Of a stretch of 64,000 nucleotides of DNA, positions 8,404 through 17,904 are shown in pieces. Each line of letters begins with the position of its first letter. Position 1 is the stretch's first letter. The stretch covers positions 16,345-80,344 of the forward strand of contig JADJGZ010000021.1 in the NCBI GenBank assembly GCA_016707785.1, given 5' to 3'. Source of the stretch: Bacteroidales bacterium (GTDB lineage: Bacteria > Bacteroidota > Bacteroidia > Bacteroidales > UBA4417). The translations under genes were made by a program, and so were the position numbers. Under the pieces are notes generated by a model. It was not told the origin of the DNA and made no database searches. It saw only the letters and a list, made by a program, of their open reading frames with translations.

Positions 8404-9339
8404 ATGGTTAAAGATGTAATTCCCCCGGTTGACAAAGAGATTCTTGCAAAGGAATTGACTGCTGATAAATTTGTTAAAGCTACCAATAGTGGAAACAATG
8501 AAATCTTTATTGTCAATCACAAGAATGCACCCAATGTCACAAGGGAAATAGGTCGATTACGGGAAATTACCTTCCGGGAAGCCGGAGGAGGAACCGGGCT
8601 TGATTGTGATCTGGATGAATTTGATACAAACGATGATATTTCCTTTAAACAACTATTAGTCTGGAATCCCAGGGAACTTGAAATTATCGGTGGTTACCGT
8701 TTTATCCACGGGAAAGATCTGAAGATTCGCCCTGATGGGCAGGTTGATACTCCTACTACTGAGCTCTTTTCCCTTTCTGACCAATTTGTTTCTGAATATC
8801 TTCCCTACACAATTGAATTAGGCCGTTCATTCGTTCAACCTGCCTACCAGCCCACTGTTGACCTTCGTAAAGGAATGTATGCTCTCGACAATATCTGGAA
8901 CGGATTAGGTGCCATTGTGGTTCAAAATCCCGATGTTAAATATTTCTTCGGGAAAATCACAATGTATCCGCAGTTCAATATACAGGCAAGGGATCTGATA
9001 TTGTACTTCATGCAGATGTATTTCGGTGATCCCCAAAAATTAGTTTTTCCTAAAGTTCCATTTGTTATCCAAACTCCTGAGCATGATCTCAAGGCCTTTT
9101 TTAACGGAGGCTCTTTTGATAAAGATTACCGGTTAATGGTGCAAGGAGTCCGTCAATACAAGGAAAATATCCCTCCCCTGGTAAATGCTTATATGAACCT
9201 TTCATCAACGATGCTTTGTTTCGGAACATCACTGAATCATCATTTCGGAGATGTTGAAGAAACCGGGATTTTGGTAACCATTGATGATATTTACGATTTT
9301 AAAAAAGACAGGCACATCAATGTTCCGTCGGGAAAGTAG
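8404..9339 (+). CDS. GlsB-like N-acyltransferase (GNAT/hemolysin-type, OlsB family)
   Basis: A 311-residue protein of the OlsB-like acyl-ACP N-acyltransferase family, often named hemolysin. Recognisable features are TREIGRLREITFREAGGGTGL (about residue 45), LVWNPRELEIIGGYRFIHG (about residue 96) and ELGRSFVQPAYQP (about residue 146), the acyl-binding GNAT core. In Bacteroides GlsB links a 3-hydroxy fatty acid to the amino group of glycine. It directly follows the GlsA-like gene and probably shares its transcript. The order here, O-acyltransferase first, is inferred to be one operon. Amino-acid specificity cannot be read from the sequence. Confidence 0.8.
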   Translation: MVKDVIPPVDKEILAKELTADKFVKATNSGNNEIFIVNHKNAPNVTREIGRLREITFREAGGGTGLDCDLDEFDTNDDISFKQLLVWNPRELEIIGGYRFIHGKDLKIRPDGQVDTPTTELFSLSDQFVSEYLPYTIELGRSFVQPAYQPTVDLRKGMYALDNIWNGLGAIVVQNPDVKYFFGKITMYPQFNIQARDLILYFMQMYFGDPQKLVFPKVPFVIQTPEHDLKAFFNGGSFDKDYRLMVQGVRQYKENIPPLVNAYMNLSSTMLCFGTSLNHHFGDVEETGILVTIDDIYDFKKDRHINVPSGK

Positions 9340-9457
9340 TTGCTGATTCTTTTTTATACTACAATCTCGGATTGTTAGGGACAGAATGAGTGGTTTCTAT
9401 TAAAGAATACCATTATATTGCCGTTAAACCCGGTCAGGATATTAAAAAACCAGAGAG

Positions 9458-10090
9458 ATGCAGATCAGGAAAGCCGTTTTTACGATCAGTGCAGCGAATT
9501 ATGCGGGTTGCCCACCCGTCAGATTTCCTGAATATGCGTTTGTGGGAAGGTCTAATGTGGGGAAATCATCATTAATAAATATGCTTACCGGCATCGGTAA
9601 CCTGGCCAGAACGTCTGCCGATCCGGGGAAAACCCGACTGCTTAATTATTTTCTGATTGATGAATCCTGGTACCTTGTCGACCTTCCCGGGTATGGATAT
9701 GCCCGGATTTCGAAAGATAAGCGAAAGGGATGGGATGCTATGGTGCGGGAGTACCTGGAAAGCAGGGAGAGCTTGTTCTATACTTTTCTGTTAATTGATT
9801 CCAGGCTTGAGCCCCAGGCAAAGGACCTCCGGTTTCTTGATTGGCTTGGAGAGAAAGGGCTCCCTTGTTGTATAGTTTTTACCAAGGCAGATAAGCTATC
9901 AAAAAATAAACTTCAGCATACCATTGGTGCATTTAAAGCCTATATACAAGAAAAGTGGGAGGAATTACCTCCCACTTTTACAACATCTTCTCATAATGGT
10001 GCAGGAAAGATGGAAATTCTGGATTTCATCGAACAGGCAAATAAGGAGTATGCCCATCTATTGCCTGTAATTGGTAAACCTTCTATTTAA
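9458..10090 (+). CDS. engB: Ribosome biogenesis GTP-binding protein EngB/YsxC
   Basis: A 210-residue small GTPase needed for late assembly of the 50S ribosomal subunit. GTPase motifs: G1 GRSNVGKSSL (about residue 30), G2 region DPGKTR, G3 DLPGYGYA, G4 TKAD. Length matches the family. The chosen ATG at 9458 gives the usual EngB N-terminus (MQIRKAVFTISAANY) and has a purine-rich GAGAG just upstream. The 3' end overlaps the convergent biotinyl-protein gene by eight bases. Confidence 0.96.
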   Translation: MQIRKAVFTISAANYAGCPPVRFPEYAFVGRSNVGKSSLINMLTGIGNLARTSADPGKTRLLNYFLIDESWYLVDLPGYGYARISKDKRKGWDAMVREYLESRESLFYTFLLIDSRLEPQAKDLRFLDWLGEKGLPCCIVFTKADKLSKNKLQHTIGAFKAYIQEKWEELPPTFTTSSHNGAGKMEILDFIEQANKEYAHLLPVIGKPSI

Positions 10091-10454
10091 ATTTGAGCAA
10101 GAGTTGGTTTTTCGAAACCAAATCCCCTGGTTTAACCATTATATCCAGAATAACAGCATCAAATTCAGCAAAGATGGTGTTGACCATTTTCATTGCTTCC
10201 AATTCCAGTAACTTTTCACCTGCTTTAACTTTCTTTCCCTTTTTAGTGTAAACATTTCCGATTGTACCAGGAATAAATGAATTGATTTCCTTAGGGTTAG
10301 CCGGCTGATACGGTTTGCGGGTGAGAAATTTTTTGTTTAGCCGGGTTTTATATTTTACATCCTCAATAATAAGGGTCTGCATAATATCTTTTTCTTTCAA
10401 TTCAGGCACAATTGCTGAATCTACGGCATCTTTTGGTTTTTCTTCCATAACCAT
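10083..10454 (-). CDS. Biotinyl carrier protein of an acyl-CoA carboxylase/decarboxylase
   Basis: A 123-residue protein whose C-terminal 70 residues form a biotinyl/lipoyl domain: FIPGTIGNVYTKKGKKVKAGEK, then the biotin-lysine motif EAMKM (Lys about residue 91), and a second hammerhead strand. The N-terminal 50 residues are charged and not recognised. It follows the carboxyltransferase gene by 100 bases and presumably carries its carboxybiotin. It resembles methylmalonyl-CoA decarboxylase gamma or propionyl-CoA carboxylase carrier subunits. A second start at MEEK is possible. No biotin carboxylase or sodium-pump beta subunit is nearby. Confidence 0.88.
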   Translation of the reverse strand: MVMEEKPKDAVDSAIVPELKEKDIMQTLIIEDVKYKTRLNKKFLTRKPYQPANPKEINSFIPGTIGNVYTKKGKKVKAGEKLLELEAMKMVNTIFAEFDAVILDIMVKPGDLVSKNQLLLKFK

Positions 10455-10554
10455 AATCTTTAAAGATCCATAATGATCATAAACTATTGGTAGGAGAGGG
10501 ATGCATTATTCCTCTCACTATGAGAAACAGGAATAGCTGATTCCGGGAAATGCA

Positions 10555-12102
10555 TCAGAATGGTGGGATTCCATGCTTTTTAGTAGGGGTCGTCACGATC
10601 TTATCAGCTGAAATATGGAGGGCATGGATTACCATATCCCTGGTTTCCTGCGGTTCAATCACGGCATCAATATAACCATAGGCTGCAGCAACATAAGGAT
10701 TTGCAAATTTATCCTTATATTCTTTTACCTTCATTTTGCGCATCTCTTCAGGATTTTCTGCATCCTTGATTTCATTTCTGAAAATGATGTTGGCAGCGCC
10801 TTCAGGTCCCATTACAGCAATTTCTGCAGTAGGCCAGGCAAATACAAAATCTGCCCGTAGATGGCTTGAGCACATTGCGATGTATCCTCCACCATAAGCT
10901 TTGCGGGTAATGACTGTAATTTTCGGAACAGTAGCTTCACTGTAAGCATAGAGTACTTTGGCACCATGCCTGATTACTCCGGCGTGCTCCTGGTCAACAC
11001 CTGGCAAATAGCCTGGCAGGTCAACCAGCGTAACTAAAGGAATATTAAAAGCATCACAGTAGCGAATAAACCTTGCCGCTTTATCGGAAGAGTCCACATC
11101 AAGCACACCTGCCAGAACCAGGGGTTGATTGGCCACAAATCCAACAGTGTTTCCACTCATTCTGGCAAAACCAACCACAATATTCTCAGCCCAGCGCTCA
11201 TGAACTTCAAAGAAATCGGAGTCATCACTGATGGAGCGGATAATATCCTTCACGTCATAAGGCTGACGGGAGTTGGTAGGGAATAGTTTATCAATATTGA
11301 ATTGCCTTGTCCTGGGGGGCTTTTTCGGAAATGAATCCGCCTTTTTAGTGTTATTCCATGGAATATAACTGCAAAGTTGTTTTATCTGCTCAAAACATTC
11401 AATTTCATTCTCTGCATAAAAATGGGCATTCCCGGTAATTTCTGCCTGTACCCTGGCACCACCGAGTTCTTCCATTGAGATTTCTTCACCAAGTACCGTC
11501 TTAATAACTTCTGGTCCGGTAATAAACATCTTTGAAATTTTGTCTACCACAAAAACGAAGTCTGTAAGGGCAGGAGAATAAACAGCTCCTCCGGCGCAGG
11601 GACCAAGGATCACGGAAATCTGTGGAATTACACCTGATGATTGAGTATTTCTGTAAAAAATTTCACCATAACCTGCCAGGGAATTAACACCCTCCTGAAT
11701 ACGGGCACCACCGGAATCATTGATTCCAATGAGGGGAACTTTTAATTTCATAGCATGATCCATGATCTTTGTGATCTTCTTGGCATGCATATAACCCAAT
11801 GAACCACCGGCTACAGTGAAATCCTGTGCAAAAACACATATAGCGTAGCCATTAATGGTTCCTGTTCCGGTAACCACACCGTCACCCGGAAGGTACTTTT
11901 CACTCATGTCAAAATCACGACCTGCATGTTCTACAAAGAGATCATATTCATGAAATGACTTTGGATCAAGTAAAGCGATAATACGTTCACGAGCGGTAAG
12001 CTTACCGGTGGCTTTCTGTTTTTCAATGGCCTTCTCGCCTCCACCCCTTAAGGCTTCACGCATTCTACGCTTTAGATCAGTTGATTTTTGGCTTAATGAC
12101 AT
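10555..12102 (-). CDS. Acyl-CoA carboxylase carboxyltransferase subunit (propionyl-/methylmalonyl-CoA type)
   Basis: A 515-residue carboxyltransferase moving CO2 between carboxybiotin and an acyl-CoA, most likely propionyl-CoA/methylmalonyl-CoA. It has two crotonase-like halves: the N-half with SGGARIQEGVNSLAGYGEIF and the oxyanion loop GPCAGGAVYSPALTDF, and the C-half with LPGYLPGVDQEHAGVI and KAYGGGYIAMCS. Length and sequence fit PccB/MmdA. AAGGAT precedes the ATG as a modest ribosome-binding site. With the biotinyl gene downstream it forms a two-gene unit. In an anaerobe it could act in succinate-propionate metabolism, either as decarboxylase or carboxylase. Confidence 0.93.
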   Translation of the reverse strand: MSLSQKSTDLKRRMREALRGGGEKAIEKQKATGKLTARERIIALLDPKSFHEYDLFVEHAGRDFDMSEKYLPGDGVVTGTGTINGYAICVFAQDFTVAGGSLGYMHAKKITKIMDHAMKLKVPLIGINDSGGARIQEGVNSLAGYGEIFYRNTQSSGVIPQISVILGPCAGGAVYSPALTDFVFVVDKISKMFITGPEVIKTVLGEEISMEELGGARVQAEITGNAHFYAENEIECFEQIKQLCSYIPWNNTKKADSFPKKPPRTRQFNIDKLFPTNSRQPYDVKDIIRSISDDSDFFEVHERWAENIVVGFARMSGNTVGFVANQPLVLAGVLDVDSSDKAARFIRYCDAFNIPLVTLVDLPGYLPGVDQEHAGVIRHGAKVLYAYSEATVPKITVITRKAYGGGYIAMCSSHLRADFVFAWPTAEIAVMGPEGAANIIFRNEIKDAENPEEMRKMKVKEYKDKFANPYVAAAYGYIDAVIEPQETRDMVIHALHISADKIVTTPTKKHGIPPF

Positions 12103-12264
12103 AATATCCTTTTTAATTTGTATTCGTTTTTGTCATCCGGCAATCGCCTCCATGAAGCGGCTAAAATACAAAGATAATCACATAAAATGACTATTTGTGG
12201 ATTCACAGCATAGGTATGCCTTCTGCTTTAAAAGCTTTCTTCTTGATAATTAGAGAAATGGAGA

Positions 12265-12311
12265 AGCTCCTGATTTTTTTATTTCCCGGCTTCAGGAGCT
12301 GGGTTTTTTAG
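12265..12311 (-). terminator. Stem-loop after the TPR histidine kinase gene
   Basis: AGCTCCTGA (12265-12273) pairs with TCAGGAGCT (12292-12300) around an 18-base loop, just past the kinase stop codon. A T run lies on the plus-strand side, so direction is ambiguous; no plus-strand gene precedes it. Confidence 0.45.
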
Positions 12312-14347
12312 TTGCTGGAGGCTGGCAGCGTGAATTTGAATGCACTTCCTTTATTAATTTCACTTTCCACCCAGATTTTACCATTATTTCGTTCAATAAA
12401 CTCCTTACACAGGATAAGCCCAATGCCGGTGCCTGATTCACCCGTAGTTCCCTTACTACGATAAAGCATATCATACCTGAATAGTTTTGATTGATTTTCT
12501 TCAGATATGCCTGTTCCTTCATCAATCACTGCAACTTCAACCATACCTTCTGATTCAGCAGTCTTTACCGTAATTTTTCCGCCACGGTAGGAATATTTTA
12601 TCGCATTGGTCAGCAAATTCTGCACTACAGACATAATCATATTATCATCAGCAAAAGCACTATGTTCAAGGCTGGATTCATGATATAGGCTAATATCCTT
12701 GAGCTTGGCAATTGGTTGAAGCCTGTTCACCGAGTTGTGACAAAGGGTATTGATGTCAAATTCTTTAGGTTGATGTGAAATCATCCCATTCTGAGAAATA
12801 GCCCAGTTAAGTAGGGTTGTGACAATTTCAAAGAGGTTGGAAGACGATGAATGGATGTCATTGATAAATCCCATCCTCTCTTCTTCTTTCAATTCCGCAT
12901 AATCAGTACGAAGTATGTCACTAATGCCCAGGATTGCACTTAAGGGATTTTTTATATCATGTGCCAGCAATGAAAGGAATTTGTCCTTTGAAGCATTTAG
13001 CTTGATTAATTCTTCCTTTTGAGCATTAATCAGCCGGTTTTTTGCCTCAAGCTGAAGATTGGCTTTATGCTTTGACCTGTTCCAGAGCAGCAATATTACT
13101 ACGACAACAGCGATAAGCAGGAGCAGTGCAATCAGGATGTATACCATTGTAGTCCTCTGCGTCAGCTTAAGCTCCTTTTGAAGATTTTGCTTTACCAGTT
13201 GAACATTCTCAGCTTCCCTCTTCGCGATTTCATAATGATATTGAATCTGGGAAACCTTTTTAACCATTTCGGCATTGAGCGTGCTGTCATTGACAGTTTT
13301 TGATTTCAATAGCATTTCATATGCTCCCTTAAAATCTTTTCTTTTCACATAATAATCAGAAAGGAATTCATATGACCGGACTTTCAACTCCATTACTTCC
13401 ATATCCTCAGCAAGTTCCCTGGCTTTATCAAGATGGGGCTTTGCCTCATCAAGCCTGTTAAGTTGCAGTAATAGCTCTCCTATATTCACATGGTAATAAC
13501 CAATATGTAGCTTGTCGTTAAGATTGGTGAAAATTTCAAAGGATTTATTCAGATAATCCAATGCCAGGTCAAACTTCTTTTGGTTTTTTAGTGCTAAAGC
13601 CAGGTTGATATAAGAAGCTCCTACATAGGCCATGTTATTGGTTTTCTTGTATATCTCAGATGCTTCAATAAAGTGTTCACTTGCCTTTTCAAACTGTTTC
13701 TGTTTGGTTAGTAATATGCCTATATTCAACTTGCAGTTTGCAATTCCTGATTCGTCCCTGATCTGGGTAAAATAGTCCAGGGCTTTGTTGTAATAGGTCA
13801 GCGACATGGGAGTATTGCCAAGACAGTCGTGAACAATACCGACATTCATCAGGCTGGTTGCCTGCTTGGCTGAATCACCTAAAGCACCATACAGGGCTTG
13901 TGCCTTCATAAAGTAATTCAGGGATTCATCGTACCATGACATTTCCAGCATCACCAGTCCAATATGACGGAATGCCTTTGCTGAATCTGCAAGTGTCCCG
14001 GATTTACTAATTACTTCAATTAGTTTGCGATCGGTTTCCAGGGCTTTCCGGTAGTCAGAAGCATTAAAATAGGCTTTCCCAAGGGCATAGAGGCTTGCAA
14101 TTCTTTTCTCCGGATCAAGTTTCTTTGAAAGGACTTCCTGCAGGCTATCAATCTCACGGGATTCCTGAGCATTAAGTTTTGGTAAGACTAACAAACCTAC
14201 CAAAAGAAAAGTGAGGAGATACTTTACTTTGCAGAAAGATGAGCAGTTGAGATCTGGACTGCTTTCTTTTTTAACTGTAAATGGTATAGTTCTCATTGTG
14301 GATATTGCTGCTATTAGTGCTGAATTTATTGTGGATCGGTGGTTCAA
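12308..14347 (-). CDS. TPR-domain sensor histidine kinase
   Basis: A 679-residue membrane kinase. After an N-terminal signal/anchor (KYLLTFLLVGLLVLPKLNAQ) come about seven TPR repeats (residues 65-370), predicted periplasmic. A coiled-coil and membrane helix (TMVYILIALLLLIAVVVVILLLW, about 397-419) follow, then the cytoplasmic HisKA domain with phospho-acceptor LLAHDIKNPLSAILG and a HATPase domain with NLLTNAIKYSYRGG and GTGIGLILCKEFI. No response regulator is adjacent, so it is an orphan. The Met at 14296 (MRTIPF) is an equally good start. Its input is unknown. Confidence 0.88.
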   Translation of the reverse strand: MNHRSTINSALIAAISTMRTIPFTVKKESSPDLNCSSFCKVKYLLTFLLVGLLVLPKLNAQESREIDSLQEVLSKKLDPEKRIASLYALGKAYFNASDYRKALETDRKLIEVISKSGTLADSAKAFRHIGLVMLEMSWYDESLNYFMKAQALYGALGDSAKQATSLMNVGIVHDCLGNTPMSLTYYNKALDYFTQIRDESGIANCKLNIGILLTKQKQFEKASEHFIEASEIYKKTNNMAYVGASYINLALALKNQKKFDLALDYLNKSFEIFTNLNDKLHIGYYHVNIGELLLQLNRLDEAKPHLDKARELAEDMEVMELKVRSYEFLSDYYVKRKDFKGAYEMLLKSKTVNDSTLNAEMVKKVSQIQYHYEIAKREAENVQLVKQNLQKELKLTQRTTMVYILIALLLLIAVVVVILLLWNRSKHKANLQLEAKNRLINAQKEELIKLNASKDKFLSLLAHDIKNPLSAILGISDILRTDYAELKEEERMGFINDIHSSSSNLFEIVTTLLNWAISQNGMISHQPKEFDINTLCHNSVNRLQPIAKLKDISLYHESSLEHSAFADDNMIMSVVQNLLTNAIKYSYRGGKITVKTAESEGMVEVAVIDEGTGISEENQSKLFRYDMLYRSKGTTGESGTGIGLILCKEFIERNNGKIWVESEINKGSAFKFTLPASSN

Positions 14348-14558
14348 TTGCAGGACGAAAAAGTGACTGATATTAATTACTTATATTTGTGTAAGTCTTG
14401 TTGGCTTCCATGCTAATCTTTAAATTGATAGGAAGTCGTTTATGGAATTTAACCACTTTTATCAGCTAGTGGCTTAGTATTAAGGTAGATACAAGTAAAT
14501 GTAAGATCGAAGAAGATCTGATTAATTATGTAAACGTAAAAGTAGCACTATTTGAAAT

Positions 14559-14915
14559 ATGAATATCGAAATCCTCCGTGATTATTGTCTGTCAAAAAAA
14601 GGTGTCACAGAAAGCTTCCCTTTTGATGAGTTTACTCTTGTTTTCAAAGTAGGAGGGAAAATGTTCCTTCTTACTGATTTAAAGGATGATCTGGCTATGA
14701 ACGTAAAATGCGACCCTGATCTGGTTTTGGAACTAAGGGAACAATATCCCTGCGTTCTCCCTGGTTACCATATGAATAAGAAGTATTGGAATACAGTGAA
14801 TATTGACGGAAGTATTGAGGATGCAAAACTAATTGAATGGATCGATCTATCCTATCAACTTGTAATTGCTTCCCTTTCCGGAAGTCAAAGGTCTTTACTC
14901 AATGCGGATGAATAA
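14559..14915 (+). CDS. MmcQ/YjbR family protein
   Basis: A 118-residue cytoplasmic protein. The start MNIEILRDYCLSKKGVTESFPFDE and the segment TLVFKVGGKMFLLTDL are characteristic of the MmcQ/YjbR family, which has a CyaY-like (frataxin-like) fold and is usually annotated as a possible DNA-binding protein. The ending, including PGYHMNKKYWNTV, matches full length. It is a single gene convergent with the thioredoxin gene. Its biological role is not established for the family. Confidence 0.85.
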   Translation: MNIEILRDYCLSKKGVTESFPFDEFTLVFKVGGKMFLLTDLKDDLAMNVKCDPDLVLELREQYPCVLPGYHMNKKYWNTVNIDGSIEDAKLIEWIDLSYQLVIASLSGSQRSLLNADE

Positions 14916-14938
14916 ATCTGTTTACAGAAAAAAGGTAA

Positions 14939-15352
14939 TTACTGTAACTTGATGTGACGTTCAAGTGCCTGAATCAATGCTTCCTTTGATTGTATTCCAA
15001 CCATATTTTCTACAACCTGACCATCCTTGAAAATGAGGAAATTTGGGATTCCCTGCACGCGGTAACGGTTGGCGAGTTCACCCTGGGCATCAACATCTAC
15101 TTTTCCTACCTTTATTTTCCCTTTCGTTTGTCCTGCTATTTCATCAATCACAGGAGCCATTGCTTTACAAGGCATACACCAGGAAGCCCAGAAATCAACC
15201 AGCATAACGCCTGACTGAATTTCAGAATCAAAATTATCCTGGGTTAGAGTGATAATATTCTTATTCGACTGTTCTCCTTTTGGGGATGAACAAGAAAATA
15301 TGAACAAAGTAAAAAGGCATACAGTGGTGATAAAGAGGTATCTGGCTTTCAT
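14939..15352 (-). CDS. Thioredoxin-like lipoprotein
   Basis: A 137-residue protein with a lipoprotein signal (LFITTVCLFTLFIFSCSS, lipobox Cys about residue 22) followed by one thioredoxin domain. The active site is WCMPCK rather than WCGPCK. VMLVDFWASWCMPCKAMAPVIDEIA and the cis-proline loop GIPNFLIF are clear. It probably acts as a membrane-tethered periplasmic disulfide oxidoreductase. I chose the ATG at 15352, because the longer reading frame from 15403 puts 17 unlikely residues before the signal peptide. Confidence 0.88.
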   Translation of the reverse strand: MKARYLFITTVCLFTLFIFSCSSPKGEQSNKNIITLTQDNFDSEIQSGVMLVDFWASWCMPCKAMAPVIDEIAGQTKGKIKVGKVDVDAQGELANRYRVQGIPNFLIFKDGQVVENMVGIQSKEALIQALERHIKLQ

Positions 15353-15426
15353 AGTATTGAGATTGAGTTGTGAATATTTGGTTACAAGAAGATTTTTTGG
15401 CAATCAGCAGTTTACTTTGAGATTCA

Positions 15427-17853
15427 TCAGTACCTAAACCGAACAAGTGTAATTCCCGAGCCACCCATTTCCAGGGTCTCATCAGCGAATCCCTTTACTT
15501 CGGGAACTCCCTGCAAGTATTGCCTGATGGTCTGACGGAGTATACCATTGCCTTTACCATGGAGGATGCTTACCTCTGGTACATGAAGCATGATTGATTC
15601 GTCAATATATTTTTGAATCATATTCAGGGCTTCTTCTGCCCGATAACCCCTAACATCGATTTTTAACCTGAAGTTAGCAATGCGGGCATTCAGGTCATTC
15701 ACCATATTATTGTAGGCAAGGCTTTTCTTTGCCTGCACAGGTTTTCGTTGCTGGGTTACAAGTTCGAGCTTCTCCAGCTTTACCCGTAGTTTCACTGTCC
15801 GAAAGGCAACCAAAGCATCATGCATGGTGATTTCCACCAATTCGCCTGCTTCGTGCTGGCCTTCCATAGTAACCTGATCCCCAATCCTGAATTGATCAGG
15901 ATGAATTTTTTTTGTGACCAGAGATTCTGGCGCCAGAGCTTGAGGGATTTCTATTTTTGGACTCGTAACATTTTCTATTTGTGCAGAAAACTCCTTCAAT
16001 TCATCCCTTAACTCCCGGGTTTTGTCTTTATCAGCCTGTGATTGACGGATCTCTCTGACGGTCTTTTCAATGATTTTATTTGATTTTTCAAGCATATTCC
16101 GGGCTTCAGACCGGGCTTTTTCCAGGATATCTTTTTTCCCGGTCTCAAGTTCCTCTATGAGTTGTTTGTATTTACTGAGGATCCCATTTAACATCTCATC
16201 AGCCTGGTGCAGTTGTTTTTCTTTTAAAAGAATTTCTGACCGCTCAGATTCCAGTTCCTGGATTTGCTTATCAAAATCAAGCTGAGCATGCCCAAGTTTT
16301 TCACCTGCATGTTTCAGCACGGATTCCGGGAATTTAATATTTCCAGCTATTTCGAAGGCAAAAGAACTGCCTGGTTTTCCAATTTTCAATTGAAACAGAG
16401 GCCTCATAAGCCTTGTATCAAAAAGCATGGCACCATTGATAAATCCATTTCCTTTACCTGCTAACAACTTGAGGTTGGCATAATGTGTAGTAACCACTCC
16501 AAAAGCCTTTTTTTCATTGAGTGCTTCCAATACAGCTTCAGCAATGGCGCCTCCTGACTGAGGTTCAGTACCGGATCCAAATTCATCGATCAGGAAGAGA
16601 GTGGTCGGATTGGCTTGTTCCAACAACTTTTTTATATTCACTAAATGGCTGCTGTAGGTACTTAAATCATCTTCGATCGATTGTTGGTCCCCTATATCAA
16701 TAAAGACAGAAGAGAAAACCCCTGTTTCAGACGTTTCACGCATGGGTACCAATAATCCGCATTGAAGCATGTATTGAAGCAATCCGACGGTTTTCAGGCA
16801 AACAGATTTCCCGCCGGCATTGGGACCTGAAATGATCAGGATTCGATTCTCTTCTTCAAGGTGAATATCAAGAGGTACAACTGTCTTATTCTGACGTTGG
16901 TGGGAAAGGTATAGCAAGGGATGCCTGGCTTCACGCCATGAAAATGAAGGCCGGTTTGAAAGTAAAGGCTTGCTGGCGCCGATCTCCAGAGCAAAAAGTG
17001 TTTTTGCCCTGATGAAATCTATTTTCCCAAGCAATTCATAACTATGTATCAGCTCTTCCAACCGGGGTCTCAGGAAGTCAGCGAATTGCGTCAGTATCCT
17101 GATGATTTCTCTTTTTTCAGCCAGTTCAAGTTCCCTGATTCCATTGTTTAGCTCAAACACTTCTGTGGGTTCAAGGTATACTGTTTGTCCACTGGCTGAT
17201 TCATCATGGATTACTCCGTTGATTTTTCTTTTATTCGTTGCAGGAACCGGAATTACAAGCCTGCCATTCCTCACAGCAATTTCCACATCTGAACCCACCC
17301 ACTTCTGTGTTTTTGCCTGGTTCAGCATCACGGCAATTTTTTTATCAACCTGTTTTAACTGAGAGGATATATCTTTCCTGATTTTACTAAGCTCTGAAGA
17401 GGCATTATCCTTAATCTCTCCTTTCTCATCAATAATTCGGTTTATTTCTGAAATAATCCGTTCATCGGGATAAAACCCATCAATAATGGAAATCAGGTGA
17501 GGGAACTGAGAAACATCCAGCTTTCGGATAAACAGAATACTTTCTGCAAAAAAGAAATAGGAATATTTTAAAAGAAGCATGGATTCCACATCCAGGTAGG
17601 ATCCCGGAATTCGGATTGAAATGAGTTCGGGACGTAAATCAGCATATTCTTCTGCAGGAAATCCGGGCATTGTGATCATCATGGTCCTGAACTCATCAGC
17701 TACACTGAGTTCCTGCAAAATCAAATCATAATCTTGCATAAATCCAATCGCTGAAATAAGTTCTCTTCCGGGTGCACCCAGGCAATGAGATGCAAGTTGA
17801 CTTCTGACCTGGTCAAAGCCTAATTTTACTTCCAGAAGGGATGTGTTTAACAC
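15427..17853 (-). CDS. mutS2: Endonuclease MutS2 with Smr domain
   Basis: An 808-residue MutS paralogue. The ATPase core has Walker A ISGPNAGGKSVCLKT (about residue 340), Walker B FLIDEFGSGTEP and the following GGAIAEAVLEAL. A long coiled-coil lies at about 520-630, and the C-terminal Smr nuclease domain (IDVRGYRAEEALNMIQKYI, then the LHGKGNGILR motif) occupies about the last 80 residues. It lacks the mismatch-recognition domain of MutS1. MutS2 proteins act on branched recombination intermediates or collided ribosomes. Length is normal. It is a single gene 74 bases upstream of the thioredoxin gene. Confidence 0.97.
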   Translation of the reverse strand: MLNTSLLEVKLGFDQVRSQLASHCLGAPGRELISAIGFMQDYDLILQELSVADEFRTMMITMPGFPAEEYADLRPELISIRIPGSYLDVESMLLLKYSYFFFAESILFIRKLDVSQFPHLISIIDGFYPDERIISEINRIIDEKGEIKDNASSELSKIRKDISSQLKQVDKKIAVMLNQAKTQKWVGSDVEIAVRNGRLVIPVPATNKRKINGVIHDESASGQTVYLEPTEVFELNNGIRELELAEKREIIRILTQFADFLRPRLEELIHSYELLGKIDFIRAKTLFALEIGASKPLLSNRPSFSWREARHPLLYLSHQRQNKTVVPLDIHLEEENRILIISGPNAGGKSVCLKTVGLLQYMLQCGLLVPMRETSETGVFSSVFIDIGDQQSIEDDLSTYSSHLVNIKKLLEQANPTTLFLIDEFGSGTEPQSGGAIAEAVLEALNEKKAFGVVTTHYANLKLLAGKGNGFINGAMLFDTRLMRPLFQLKIGKPGSSFAFEIAGNIKFPESVLKHAGEKLGHAQLDFDKQIQELESERSEILLKEKQLHQADEMLNGILSKYKQLIEELETGKKDILEKARSEARNMLEKSNKIIEKTVREIRQSQADKDKTRELRDELKEFSAQIENVTSPKIEIPQALAPESLVTKKIHPDQFRIGDQVTMEGQHEAGELVEITMHDALVAFRTVKLRVKLEKLELVTQQRKPVQAKKSLAYNNMVNDLNARIANFRLKIDVRGYRAEEALNMIQKYIDESIMLHVPEVSILHGKGNGILRQTIRQYLQGVPEVKGFADETLEMGGSGITLVRFRY

Positions 17854-17904
17854 GAGAGGTATTTTACTGCAAAATTAAGAAAAAGGATACGTCCTGAAAG
17901 CCTG

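Noticed and set aside
9390..9575. Short plus-strand frame before engB
   Set aside because: It overlaps the engB start in another frame and has no features of a real protein.
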